Source: Kumtagia sp044326205 (GTDB lineage: Bacteria > Pseudomonadota > Alphaproteobacteria > Rhizobiales > Rhizobiaceae). Taken from it: DNA of 64,000 nucleotides. Under the pieces are notes generated by a model. The model saw only the letters and a list, made by a program, of their open reading frames with translations. It was not told where the DNA came from and ran no database searches. The stretch's first letter is position 1. Each line of letters opens with the position of its first letter. This document shows positions 25,221-32,709 of this stretch, in pieces. The position numbers and the translations under genes are program-made. The stretch is taken from positions 92,099-156,098 of the forward strand of contig NZ_JBIRCY010000013.1 of the NCBI RefSeq assembly GCF_044326205.1, in the 5' to 3' direction.

Positions 25221-25505
25221 ATGATCAAATCCGAACTCGTGCAGATCATCGCCACACGCAATCCGCATCTTTTTCTTCGCGATGTCGAGAACATCGTGAG
25301 TGCCATCTTCGACGAAATCACCGACGCGCTTGCCGAAGGCAACAGGGTCGAGCTTCGCGGTTTTGGCGCCTTCTCGGTAAAGAACCGCCCTGCCCGCACC
25401 GGTCGCAACCCGCGCACCGGCGACGCGGTGGAGGTCGAGGAGAAATGGGTGCCGTTCTTCAAGACCGGCAAGGAGCTTCGCGAGAAGCTGAATTCCGACA
25501 AGTAA
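25221..25505 (+). CDS. ihfB: Integration host factor subunit beta
   Basis: This 94-residue HU/IHF-family DNA-bending protein has GFGAFSVKNRPARTGRNPRTGD in the middle, forming the DNA-binding beta arms. The start at 25221 (MIKSELVQII) is where IHF-beta proteins normally begin; the six residues upstream are not conserved. The 82-bp gap after sppA is AT-rich and may carry its own promoter, but I could not define one. Confidence 0.95.
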   Translation: MIKSELVQIIATRNPHLFLRDVENIVSAIFDEITDALAEGNRVELRGFGAFSVKNRPARTGRNPRTGDAVEVEEKWVPFFKTGKELREKLNSDK

Positions 25506-25550
25506 GGCGAACGGCGTGCAAACAGGCAGCAAGCATCGGACGGCGACACC

Positions 25551-25892
25551 ATGACGCTTTTCAATCGCATCGTGCTCATCGTCGTATTCGTGCCGCTCGC
25601 CATCATCCTGATCGCGCTGGCGGTGGCAAACCGGGCGCCGGCGGCCTTCACCTTCGATCCGTTCAATCCCGGCAACCCCGCGCTCACCGTGCAGTTGCCG
25701 CTGTTTTTCCTGCTGTTCGCGGCACTTGCGGTCGGCATGATCATCGGCAGCCTCGCCACCTGGTTCAAGCAGGGCCGCTACCGCAAGGCCGCCCGGCAGC
25801 GCGGCATCGAGGCGCAAGCGGCGCGCGACGCCGCCCAGCGCCAGAACCGGGCTACCGTTTCCAGCACGGCGCTGCCGAAACCTTCCACGTGA
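25551..25892 (+). CDS. LapA-domain (DUF1049) membrane protein
   Basis: This 113-residue protein has two hydrophobic segments (about residues 5-25 and 45-67; LFFLLFAALAVGMIIGSLATW) followed by a basic, Ala/Gln-rich cytoplasmic tail. The layout is that of LapA-like proteins, which in enterobacteria help regulate lipopolysaccharide synthesis. It lies 45 bp after ihfB. A role in envelope assembly is inferred from the family only. Confidence 0.8.
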   Translation: MTLFNRIVLIVVFVPLAIILIALAVANRAPAAFTFDPFNPGNPALTVQLPLFFLLFAALAVGMIIGSLATWFKQGRYRKAARQRGIEAQAARDAAQRQNRATVSSTALPKPST

Positions 25893-25925
25893 GGCCACCG
25901 CCATTCCCTCGCCCGGAGTGACCGC

Positions 25926-26891
25926 ATGCGCATGATCTCAGCCGACGAAGTCGACCGTTCCCTGACGTTCGCCGGCCTTGTCGAGACGCTGCGCGAGGCG
26001 TTCCGCAAGGGCGCCGTGCAGCCGGTGCGCCATCATCACACCGTCGAGCGGCCGGACGGCGCCGCCTCCACGCTGCTGCTCATGCCGGCCTGGACCGACC
26101 TCAACGCCGCCGGCACCTCGGACGGCGGTCATATCGGCGTGAAGATTGTCACCGTGTCGCCCGACAACAACGCCATCGGAAAGCCGGCGGTGATGGGGCT
26201 CTATCTGCTGCTCGATGCCAAGACCGGCGAGCCGCAGGCGCTGATCGACGGTCAACGGCTGACGCAATGGCGCACGGCCAGCGCCTCGGCGCTCGCCGCG
26301 AGCTATCTGGCGCGCGAAGACGCCTCGAAGCTGCTAGTGGTCGGCGCCGGCGCGCTCTGCCCGTTCCTCGCGAAAGCCCATTCGGCGGTGCGCCCGATCG
26401 AGGAGATCCGCATCTGGAACCGGTCGCCAAGCAACGCCGAAAAGGCGGCCGACGCCCTGCGCAAGGACGGGCTCAACGCGACCGGCGTCTCCGACCTCGA
26501 CGCCGCACTTGGCTGGGCCGACATCGTCTCGTCGGCGACGATCTCGACCGAACCGCTGATTTCCGGCGAAAAGCTGCGCCCGGGCACGCATGTCGACCTC
26601 GTCGGCGGTTTTACACCCGGCATGCGCGAGGCCGACGATACCGCGATCGCCCGCTCGCGCGTCTATGTCGACACCCGCGCCGGAGCCACCAAGGAGGCGG
26701 GCGACATCGTCCAGCCGCTACAATCCGGTGTGCTGAACCCGGAAGACATCATCGCCGACCTGCACGAACTGGCGCGCGGCGAGAAGCGTGGCCGCACCAC
26801 CACGGAAGAGATCACGCTGTTCAAGTCGGTCGGAGCGGCACTGGAGGATCTGGCGGCGGGGATTGCCGTCTATTCAAAACTCAAGGGATAG
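25926..26891 (+). CDS. Ornithine cyclodeaminase/mu-crystallin family protein
   Basis: This 321-residue NAD-binding protein has HHHTVERPDG with the substrate-side lysine and arginine region (GVKIVTVSPDN, LTQWRTASASALAASYLA) and a Rossmann motif (LLVVGAGALCPFLAKAH). The family includes ornithine cyclodeaminase, alanine dehydrogenase and ketimine reductases, so the reaction is not certain. Its 3' end overlaps the convergent EVE gene by 11 bp. Confidence 0.85.
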   Translation: MRMISADEVDRSLTFAGLVETLREAFRKGAVQPVRHHHTVERPDGAASTLLLMPAWTDLNAAGTSDGGHIGVKIVTVSPDNNAIGKPAVMGLYLLLDAKTGEPQALIDGQRLTQWRTASASALAASYLAREDASKLLVVGAGALCPFLAKAHSAVRPIEEIRIWNRSPSNAEKAADALRKDGLNATGVSDLDAALGWADIVSSATISTEPLISGEKLRPGTHVDLVGGFTPGMREADDTAIARSRVYVDTRAGATKEAGDIVQPLQSGVLNPEDIIADLHELARGEKRGRTTTEEITLFKSVGAALEDLAAGIAVYSKLKG

Positions 26892-27330
26892 ACGTCGTCG
26901 GCAATGCCGCACCCATCGTCTCCGCAATGAGCCGAAAATCACCCTCGCCGATCTTCAGCAACCCAAAGCGAAGCTGATAGCCCCAGTTGGCTTTGCCTGC
27001 GGTCAGTTCCAGCCGGTCGAGCAGCGGCGCGATCGGCGCTTCCGAGGCATCCGCCCAGTCGATGTCGCGCCGGAAGGGTGTGAAGCCGCCACCCATATCT
27101 CCCTGATACGGCTCTCCCTCGCGAACCACGCCGATTGCCGTAAAATGCCGCAGCCCGCCCTTCTCGCCATAGACGCTGCTCGGCGAGTAATAGACCACGC
27201 CGTCGCCCGGCCTGATCCGGCGCAGCGGCCCGGCCTTGCCGTGCGAGACCTGCATGAAACCTTCCCGGCGTCCCCTGCGCACATGATCGGCGGAGGCGAC
27301 CGCCAGCCAGAACGATTTTTCCGTCATCAT
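26881..27330 (-). CDS. EVE-domain protein
   Basis: This 149-residue protein consists almost entirely of an EVE domain: FWLAVASADHVRRG at the start, PLRRIRPGDGVVYYSP, FTAIGVVRE and a C-terminal WGYQLRFGLLKIGE. EVE belongs to the PUA-like fold and binds modified bases in DNA or RNA. In many bacteria it occurs near restriction or defence genes; none is visible here. GGAGAG precedes the ATG at 27330. Confidence 0.82.
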   Translation of the reverse strand: MMTEKSFWLAVASADHVRRGRREGFMQVSHGKAGPLRRIRPGDGVVYYSPSSVYGEKGGLRHFTAIGVVREGEPYQGDMGGGFTPFRRDIDWADASEAPIAPLLDRLELTAGKANWGYQLRFGLLKIGEGDFRLIAETMGAALPTTSIP

Positions 27331-27543
27331 TCGCTCTCCGGACAGAAGACGCGCAGGCGGTGGCAGTCGGGATCGAGCGCACGAATGTGCGGCCGAAGTC
27401 CATGTCCACGGGCAACCGCATAGCCGGCCTGCCGACGCGCGGGAAGCCTATCGCCGCCTTCACCTTTGCCGCAACCCGTGAGCCCGTGTGGCCGGATGCC
27501 TCATTTCCGCCGAGCCCAGGCGAGTTGCGCAGCCCGCACCCCT

Positions 27544-28635
27544 ATGCCAAAAGCGGCACGACCGCCGGAGAATTTTTTGAAATCCACCCGCGACCGACGC
27601 CGCGACAGTTTTCCGCCCCGCCCGCCAGCGGCGCAGTCTGCGCGCCCGCGCGAGGAGCGCAACGCGGCTAGGCCTGCCGCGCCCCCGCCGCAGGAGCCGG
27701 CCCCCGCCGCGCGCAAACTCGCCCGCCGCGAAGGCGCCCTGCCCGCCGAAAGACTGCCGGTCATCCTGGAAGTGCTGCCCAATGACGACTATGCGCTGCT
27801 CGACAGCGGCAGCGGCGAGAAGTTGGAGCAATACGGCCCCTACCGTATCGTGCGGCCCGAGGGACAGGCGATCTGGCAGAAGGCGTTGCCCGAAACCGAA
27901 TGGCGGAAGGCCGACGCCGTCTTCACCGGCGACACCGATGAGGAAGGGCTCGGCCGCTGGCGCTTCCCAAAGCAGCCGCTCGGCGAGACCTGGCCGATGC
28001 GGCATGACAGCATCGACTATCTCGGCCGCTTCACCTCCTTCCGCCATGTCGGCGTGTTTCCCGAGCAGGCGACCCACTGGGATCACATGGCCGGTCTGAT
28101 CGAGAATGCACACAGGCCGGTAAAAGTGCTCAACCTGTTCGGCTATACCGGGCTCGCTTCCCTCGTCGCCGCAAAAGCCGGCGCGGAAGTCACGCATGTA
28201 GACGCCTCGAAAAAGGCGATCGGCTGGGCGCGCGAGAACCAGGAGATGGCGCGGCTGACGGACAGGCCGATCCGCTGGATCTGCGAGGACGCGATGAAAT
28301 TTGCCGAGCGCGAGGAACGGCGCGGCAGCCGCTACGACATCATCCTGTTCGATCCGCCCGCCTATGGGCGCGGGCCGAAGGGCGAGGTCTGGCAGTTGTT
28401 CGACGATCTGCCGAAACTCGCCGACCTCTGCCGCTCGATCCTGACGCCGAAACCGCTTGCCGTCGTGCTCACCGCCTATTCGATCCGCTCCTCCTTCTTC
28501 GCCATCCACGCGCTGATGCGCGACACTTTCGCCGGTATGGGCGGCCGGGTGGAATCCGGCGAGCTGGTGATCCGCGAAAAGGGCGCCGGCCGGGCGCTTT
28601 CCACCTCGCTGTTTTCGCGCTGGGTAGCGTCATGA
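27544..28635 (+). CDS. Class I SAM-dependent RNA methyltransferase (RlmI-like)
   Basis: This protein of about 363 residues has a disordered, Pro/Arg-rich N terminus and a C-terminal Rossmann methyltransferase: VLNLFGYTGLASLVAAKAGAEVTHVD (SAM motif I) and ILFDPPAYGRGPKGE (motif IV), the DPP motif expected for cytosine-C5-type or RlmI/RlmK-like enzymes. The start is uncertain: 27544 (MPKAARPPEN) is my choice and 27466 is also open. Its stop codon lies inside a dispersed repeat at 28631-28673. Confidence 0.82.
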   Translation: MPKAARPPENFLKSTRDRRRDSFPPRPPAAQSARPREERNAARPAAPPPQEPAPAARKLARREGALPAERLPVILEVLPNDDYALLDSGSGEKLEQYGPYRIVRPEGQAIWQKALPETEWRKADAVFTGDTDEEGLGRWRFPKQPLGETWPMRHDSIDYLGRFTSFRHVGVFPEQATHWDHMAGLIENAHRPVKVLNLFGYTGLASLVAAKAGAEVTHVDASKKAIGWARENQEMARLTDRPIRWICEDAMKFAEREERRGSRYDIILFDPPAYGRGPKGEVWQLFDDLPKLADLCRSILTPKPLAVVLTAYSIRSSFFAIHALMRDTFAGMGGRVESGELVIREKGAGRALSTSLFSRWVAS

Positions 28636-28673
28636 TCCCGAAAAGTGGGAACCGGTTTTCGGACAAGATCATG
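28631..28673. repeat. Dispersed rhizobial palindromic repeat (CATGATCCC...GATCATG)
   Basis: This 43-bp imperfect palindrome has the outer arms CATGATC/GATCATG and the inner pair GAAAA/TTTTC around TGGGAACCGG. I recognise it as a very abundant rhizobial intergenic repeat. It overlaps the end of the methyltransferase gene and supplies its TGA stop at 28633-28635, and it ends 18 bp before the next start. Confidence 0.8.
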
Positions 28674-28690
28674 CGCGGAGAAAGACGCTC

Positions 28691-29533
28691 ATGAGCGAGC
28701 GAGGCAGCGGCGCGCCGGGACGCGTCAAGGAAGTCTCCAGCCTCGCCAACCCGCTGGTGAAGGATCTGAAGGCGCTGGCGCTCAAAAAATTCCGCGACCA
28801 GCAGAACGCCTTCCTCGCCGAAGGCCTGAAACTGGTCATCGATGCGCTCGACCTTGGCTGGCGGGTGAAGACGCTGGTCTTCGCCAAATCGGCGCTCGGC
28901 AACCCGGCGGTCGAGAAGGTCGCCGCCCGCGTTGTCGCCAAGGGCGGCGATGTGCTCGAAGTCTCGGAAAAGATCCTGGCCGCGATCACCCGCCGCGACA
29001 ATCCGCAGACCGTCATCGGCGTGTTCGAGCAACGGCTGACGAAGCTTGCCGACATCCGGCCGAGCGATGGCGACGTCTGGGTGGCGCTCGACCGGGTGCG
29101 CGATCCCGGCAATCTCGGCACTGTGCTGCGCACCGCCGACGCGGTCGGCGCGAAAGGCATCATCCTGGTCGGCGAGACCACCGATCCGTTCGCGCTGGAG
29201 ACGGTGCGGGCGACGATGGGCTCGATCTTCGCCGTGCCCGTCTCGCGCGCCACGCCGGAAGCCTTTCTCGCCTGGCGCAAAGGGCTTTCCGCCCTTCTGG
29301 TCGGCACCCATCTGAAAGGCGCGGTCGACTATCGCAGTGTCGACTATACCAGAAAACCCGTAGTGCTCCTGATGGGCAACGAGCAGCAAGGCCTGCCCGA
29401 CGCGCTGGCGGAGACCTGCGACCGGCTGGTTCGCATCCCGCAGGCGGGCCGCGCCGATTCGCTCAATCTTGCGGTCGCCACCAGCGTGATGCTGTTCGAA
29501 ATCCGCCGCGCGGCGCTGAAACTGGATTTTTGA
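28691..29533 (+). CDS. TrmH/SpoU-family RNA 2'-O-methyltransferase
   Basis: This 280-residue protein has an N-terminal substrate-binding region (KFRDQQNAFLAEGLKLV) and a C-terminal SPOUT knot with the three family motifs: LDRVRDPGNLGTVLRTADA, LMGNEQQGLP and IPQAGRADSLNLAVATSVML. The enzymes methylate ribose 2'-OH in tRNA or rRNA; the target is not evident. The ATG of lspA overlaps its stop by one base. Confidence 0.9.
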   Translation: MSERGSGAPGRVKEVSSLANPLVKDLKALALKKFRDQQNAFLAEGLKLVIDALDLGWRVKTLVFAKSALGNPAVEKVAARVVAKGGDVLEVSEKILAAITRRDNPQTVIGVFEQRLTKLADIRPSDGDVWVALDRVRDPGNLGTVLRTADAVGAKGIILVGETTDPFALETVRATMGSIFAVPVSRATPEAFLAWRKGLSALLVGTHLKGAVDYRSVDYTRKPVVLLMGNEQQGLPDALAETCDRLVRIPQAGRADSLNLAVATSVMLFEIRRAALKLDF

Positions 29534-30027
29534 TGGGTCTTCGTTCCCTGATACTCTACGCCGCGCTGGCGGCATTCGGCGTGGCGCTCGACCAGTGGAT
29601 CAAGTGGCTGGTGGAGACCCGCCTCGTCATGCACGAGGCCGTCGAGCTGCTGCCCTTCCTGGCGCTCTACCGCACATACAACACCGGCGTCGCCTTCTCC
29701 ATGTTCTCCTGGGTGGGCGACCGCGGCCTGATCCTCGTCTCGATCGCCGTCATCGCCTTCGTGCTCTACCTCGCCGCCAAATCCGACCCGCGCCACATAC
29801 TGGCGCGCATCGGCTTCGCGCTGATCGTCAGCGGCGCGCTCGGCAACCTCATCGACCGCGCGGTCTATGGGCACGTCATCGACTACATCCTGTTCCACAC
29901 GCCGGTCTGGTCCTTCGCGGTGTTCAACCTCGCCGACGCCTTCATCTCGGTGGGAGCGGCGGCGATCGTGCTGCAGGAAGTGGTCGGCTGGCTGGGCGCT
30001 CGAAAGACCGCGCCTTCGGGCGACTAA
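29533..30027 (+). CDS. lspA: Lipoprotein signal peptidase (signal peptidase II)
   Basis: This 164-residue inner-membrane aspartyl peptidase has four hydrophobic segments. The catalytic aspartates lie in GALGNLIDRAVYGHVIDYI and FNLADAFISVG, and the conserved N-terminal ALDQWIKW-type motif is present. It removes signal peptides from lipidated prolipoproteins. The start overlaps the stop of the upstream methyltransferase (TGATG), so translation is coupled. Confidence 0.95.
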   Translation: MGLRSLILYAALAAFGVALDQWIKWLVETRLVMHEAVELLPFLALYRTYNTGVAFSMFSWVGDRGLILVSIAVIAFVLYLAAKSDPRHILARIGFALIVSGALGNLIDRAVYGHVIDYILFHTPVWSFAVFNLADAFISVGAAAIVLQEVVGWLGARKTAPSGD

Positions 30028-30589
30028 CTAGAGCCGTTTTCGAGCCAATGCCAAGGGTCATTTGACCGCCCCCACAGCCCGTCCTTCCGACTGTGCTGCC
30101 GGACATCTCGATCCGCAAACGGCAGGGCAAGCGCAGATGGGCTCCATCCGCTCCGAGCCGGCTTCGCCGGCTCGTTTCGGTGGTGCCTCGGCGTCCTGCC
30201 GAAGGCAGGCGATGAGGATCGCTTCGCAAAGCAAGTCCAAATACGATTGCCCTAGCCTTGACGGGGAGGCGGCTCCAAAGAGGTGAGACGGTCTAAACTG
30301 AAAGCCGACGGCAGTGCCCCTTGGTCATGCTTGTCACGCCAAAATCCACCAAGCTTGCAGCCAAGACTCTGATTTCACTTGCTTTTACAAGCATGACCTT
30401 CTTCCCGACCGAGCCCTTGCGTCCAGCCGGAAAGGCACCGGAGCGGGCCGCCACGTCCCGAAAAGCCGCGTTTTTCCAATGCGTTGCGCGAAAGGGCGTT
30501 GCGCTTCAAGGATTATTTTCCTAGGATTGTTTACATTGCTCCCGATCGGTGCGATAATCCGCGCCGGCCTTGTCTGGAGGTAGGTGGCG
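30028..30589. other. 562-bp intergenic region with hairpins and a sigma70 promoter
   Basis: No convincing gene is seen. A perfect hairpin GAGCCGGC-TTC-GCCGGCTC lies at 30155-30173. Nearby imperfect palindromes suggest a degraded repeat element around 30090-30290. The last 60 bp hold a good promoter for the next gene (30530-30558). Confidence 0.6.
30530..30558 (+). promoter_or_regulatory. Sigma70-type promoter
   Basis: TTTACA at 30530-30535 and GATAAT at 30553-30558 are separated by 17 bp, close to the housekeeping consensus. The -10 ends 31 bp before the start of the hypothetical gene at 30590. Confidence 0.6.
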
Positions 30590-31453
30590 ATGGACGAGAA
30601 TACGGCAATCGAGCGAAACGTGGAGGCGCTGAAGCGCATCCTCGTCATGCTCGCCGGAATGGCCGAGATGGCCGGCGGTGCGTCAACTCTGCCCCGCCAC
30701 CTCTACCGCGCTATCCTGCGGCTGCTGCGCCCCGCCGAATCCGCCGCGCGTCGGCTGATCATTGCGACAGCGCGCGGCATCGTGGTCAACCTGCCGCCGG
30801 TGCGCCCGCGAAAACCCAAGCCAAAAATTTCCGACACGGTGGCCGCCATGCGTCGCCTCGGCCTTGCCGTCACCCTGTCGCGCCAAGATTTCGCCCGCTA
30901 CCAGGCAGAGCAAAAGGCCGCCAAACGGCGCGCCGCCAAGCCCCGCACCATGAGCTTGCCGCTGTTCGATCCGCCCAAATATCCGTTCCGCGTCCGCCGC
31001 CGCTATGTGCCGGCGCACGCCATGCCGCGCATCTGGGTTCCCGGCTTCAGCGATCCGGCTCCGCTGCCGCTGCCACCGCCCCCGCCATCGCGTGACGACC
31101 CGATCGATGCGGCGCGGCTCTCGTTGCGGCTCCAGGCGCTGGGCGCGGTCCTCGACGACCTGCCAAAACAGGCAAAACGGTTCGCCCGCTGGAAGGCGCG
31201 CTGCGACGCGGCGGTCGCGGAAATGCGGCAAATCGGCAGCGCCGTGGTCGTGCGCGGCAGGACGGCGCGCGGCACGGTACGGTTCCAGCGGACACGGCCG
31301 CTGTGGCTTGGCCGGCCGCCGGGCGGCCGGCTGTCGCCCTACGATCTGGATGCCTGGCGCCGGAAGAACATCCGCGAGGTCGACGAGATCCTGGCGCATG
31401 CCCATGCGCTGGCCTTGGACGCGCTGAACCCGCTGCGCGCCGATACGTCATGA
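30590..31453 (+). CDS. Conserved-looking hypothetical protein, Arg/Pro-rich
   Basis: This 287-residue protein is not one I recognise. It has no signal peptide and no long hydrophobic segment. It is rich in Arg, Ala and Pro, with a PPPPP run near residue 162 (PLPLPPPPPSRDD) between two basic helical parts; the last 80 residues (LGRPPGGRLSPYDLDAWRRKN) look structured. GGAGG 9 bp before the ATG at 30590 supports the start, and a GTG at 30584 is less well spaced. A sigma70-type promoter precedes it. Confidence 0.7.
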   Translation: MDENTAIERNVEALKRILVMLAGMAEMAGGASTLPRHLYRAILRLLRPAESAARRLIIATARGIVVNLPPVRPRKPKPKISDTVAAMRRLGLAVTLSRQDFARYQAEQKAAKRRAAKPRTMSLPLFDPPKYPFRVRRRYVPAHAMPRIWVPGFSDPAPLPLPPPPPSRDDPIDAARLSLRLQALGAVLDDLPKQAKRFARWKARCDAAVAEMRQIGSAVVVRGRTARGTVRFQRTRPLWLGRPPGGRLSPYDLDAWRRKNIREVDEILAHAHALALDALNPLRADTS

Positions 31454-31650
31454 CGGCGGTGCCCCCGGCCGAGCCATTTATCGAAAGGCATTCCAGCACG
31501 CTCAAAGGCCACGCGGGATAAAATCCGGGCGTGGTGACGATTCCTGCGGCCGGAAGATGACGTTGCTCATCTGTTGGCGAAGCCGGCCAAACCTGCGTAG
31601 GGTAAGCTGCCGTCCTGGGTCGGACTGGCCGTCGGAGAAGAGGAGAAAGA

Positions 31651-32640
31651 ATGCCCGAAACCTTCAAGGCCATCCTCATCTCGCGCGGCGAGGACAAAAA
31701 ACAGTCGGTCGCCGTCACCGAACTGACCGATGCCGAGCTGATGGACGGCGACGTCACGGTTGCCGTCGAGTGGACGACGGTGAACTACAAGGATGGCCTC
31801 GCGATCACCGGCAAGGCGCCGGTGATCAGGCGTTTTCCGCTGGTTCCCGGCGTCGATTTTGCCGGCACGGTGATTTCCTCGTCCAATCCCGACTGGGAAG
31901 AGGGCGACAAGGTCATCCTCAATGGCTGGGGCGTCGGCGAGACGCATTTCGGCGCCTATGCGGGCCGGGCGCGCGTCAAGGGTGACTGGCTGGTGCCGCT
32001 GCCGGACAACATGACGGCGCGCCAGGCTATGGCGATCGGCACGGCGGGTTACACGGCCATGCTGTCGGTGATGGCGCTGGAACGCCACGGCATCACGCCG
32101 AACCGCGGCCCGGTGGTGGTCACCGGGGCGGCCGGCGGCGTCGGCTCGGTGGCAATCGCGCTCTTGTCGAGGCTTGGCTACCATGTCATTGCCTCGACCG
32201 GACGCCCTGCTGAAAGCGCCTACCTCACCGACCTCGGCGCGGCTGAAATCATCGACCGCGGCGAGCTTTCCGGGCCGGCGAAACCTCTTGCCAAGGAGCG
32301 CTGGGCCGGCGGCATCGACGCGGTCGGCAGCCACACGCTGGCCAATGTGCTGTCGATGACCTCTTATGGCGGCGCGGTCGCCGCCTGCGGGCTGGCGCAA
32401 GGCATGGACCTCCCCTCCAGCGTCGCGCCCTTCATCCTGCGCGGCGTATCGCTGCTCGGCATCGACTCGGTCATGGCCCCGAAGGAACTCAGGCTCGAGG
32501 CCTGGTGGCGGCTTGCCGACGAACTCGACCACGGCAAACTTGCGGCGCTGACGACGACGATCGGCTTCGACGGCATAGTCGGCGCGGCCACGGACATTAT
32601 TGACGGCAAGATCAGGGGGCGTGTCGTCGTCGGGATATGA
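31651..32640 (+). CDS. acuI: AcuI/YhdH-type quinone oxidoreductase (acrylyl-CoA reductase family)
   Basis: This 329-residue zinc-free medium-chain dehydrogenase has the family N terminus MPETFKAILISRG, WTTVNYKDGLAITGK, and the NADPH-binding VVTGAAGGVGSVAIALL. It ends GRVVVGI as AcuI proteins do. AcuI reduces toxic acrylyl-CoA to propionyl-CoA. AGGAGA precedes the ATG. The gene stands alone, 70 bp upstream of the sensor kinase gene. Confidence 0.85.
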   Translation: MPETFKAILISRGEDKKQSVAVTELTDAELMDGDVTVAVEWTTVNYKDGLAITGKAPVIRRFPLVPGVDFAGTVISSSNPDWEEGDKVILNGWGVGETHFGAYAGRARVKGDWLVPLPDNMTARQAMAIGTAGYTAMLSVMALERHGITPNRGPVVVTGAAGGVGSVAIALLSRLGYHVIASTGRPAESAYLTDLGAAEIIDRGELSGPAKPLAKERWAGGIDAVGSHTLANVLSMTSYGGAVAACGLAQGMDLPSSVAPFILRGVSLLGIDSVMAPKELRLEAWWRLADELDHGKLAALTTTIGFDGIVGAATDIIDGKIRGRVVVGI

Positions 32641-32709
32641 CAACTTGCGTTAGAATCCGCAAGACGACTAAAATACGAGCGAATTGGGGAAAGCTTAGGG
32701 AAGAAGGTC

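Noticed and set aside
26881..27330. EVE protein as part of a defence island
   Set aside because: No restriction, nuclease or phage-defence genes surround it; the neighbours are housekeeping genes.
28645..30027. A 460-residue plus-strand frame
   Set aside because: The first two thirds are an out-of-frame reading of the TrmH-family gene; only the lspA part is real.
30314..30583. Short open frames upstream of the 287-residue hypothetical protein
   Set aside because: No ribosome site, odd composition, and they overlap the sigma70 promoter.
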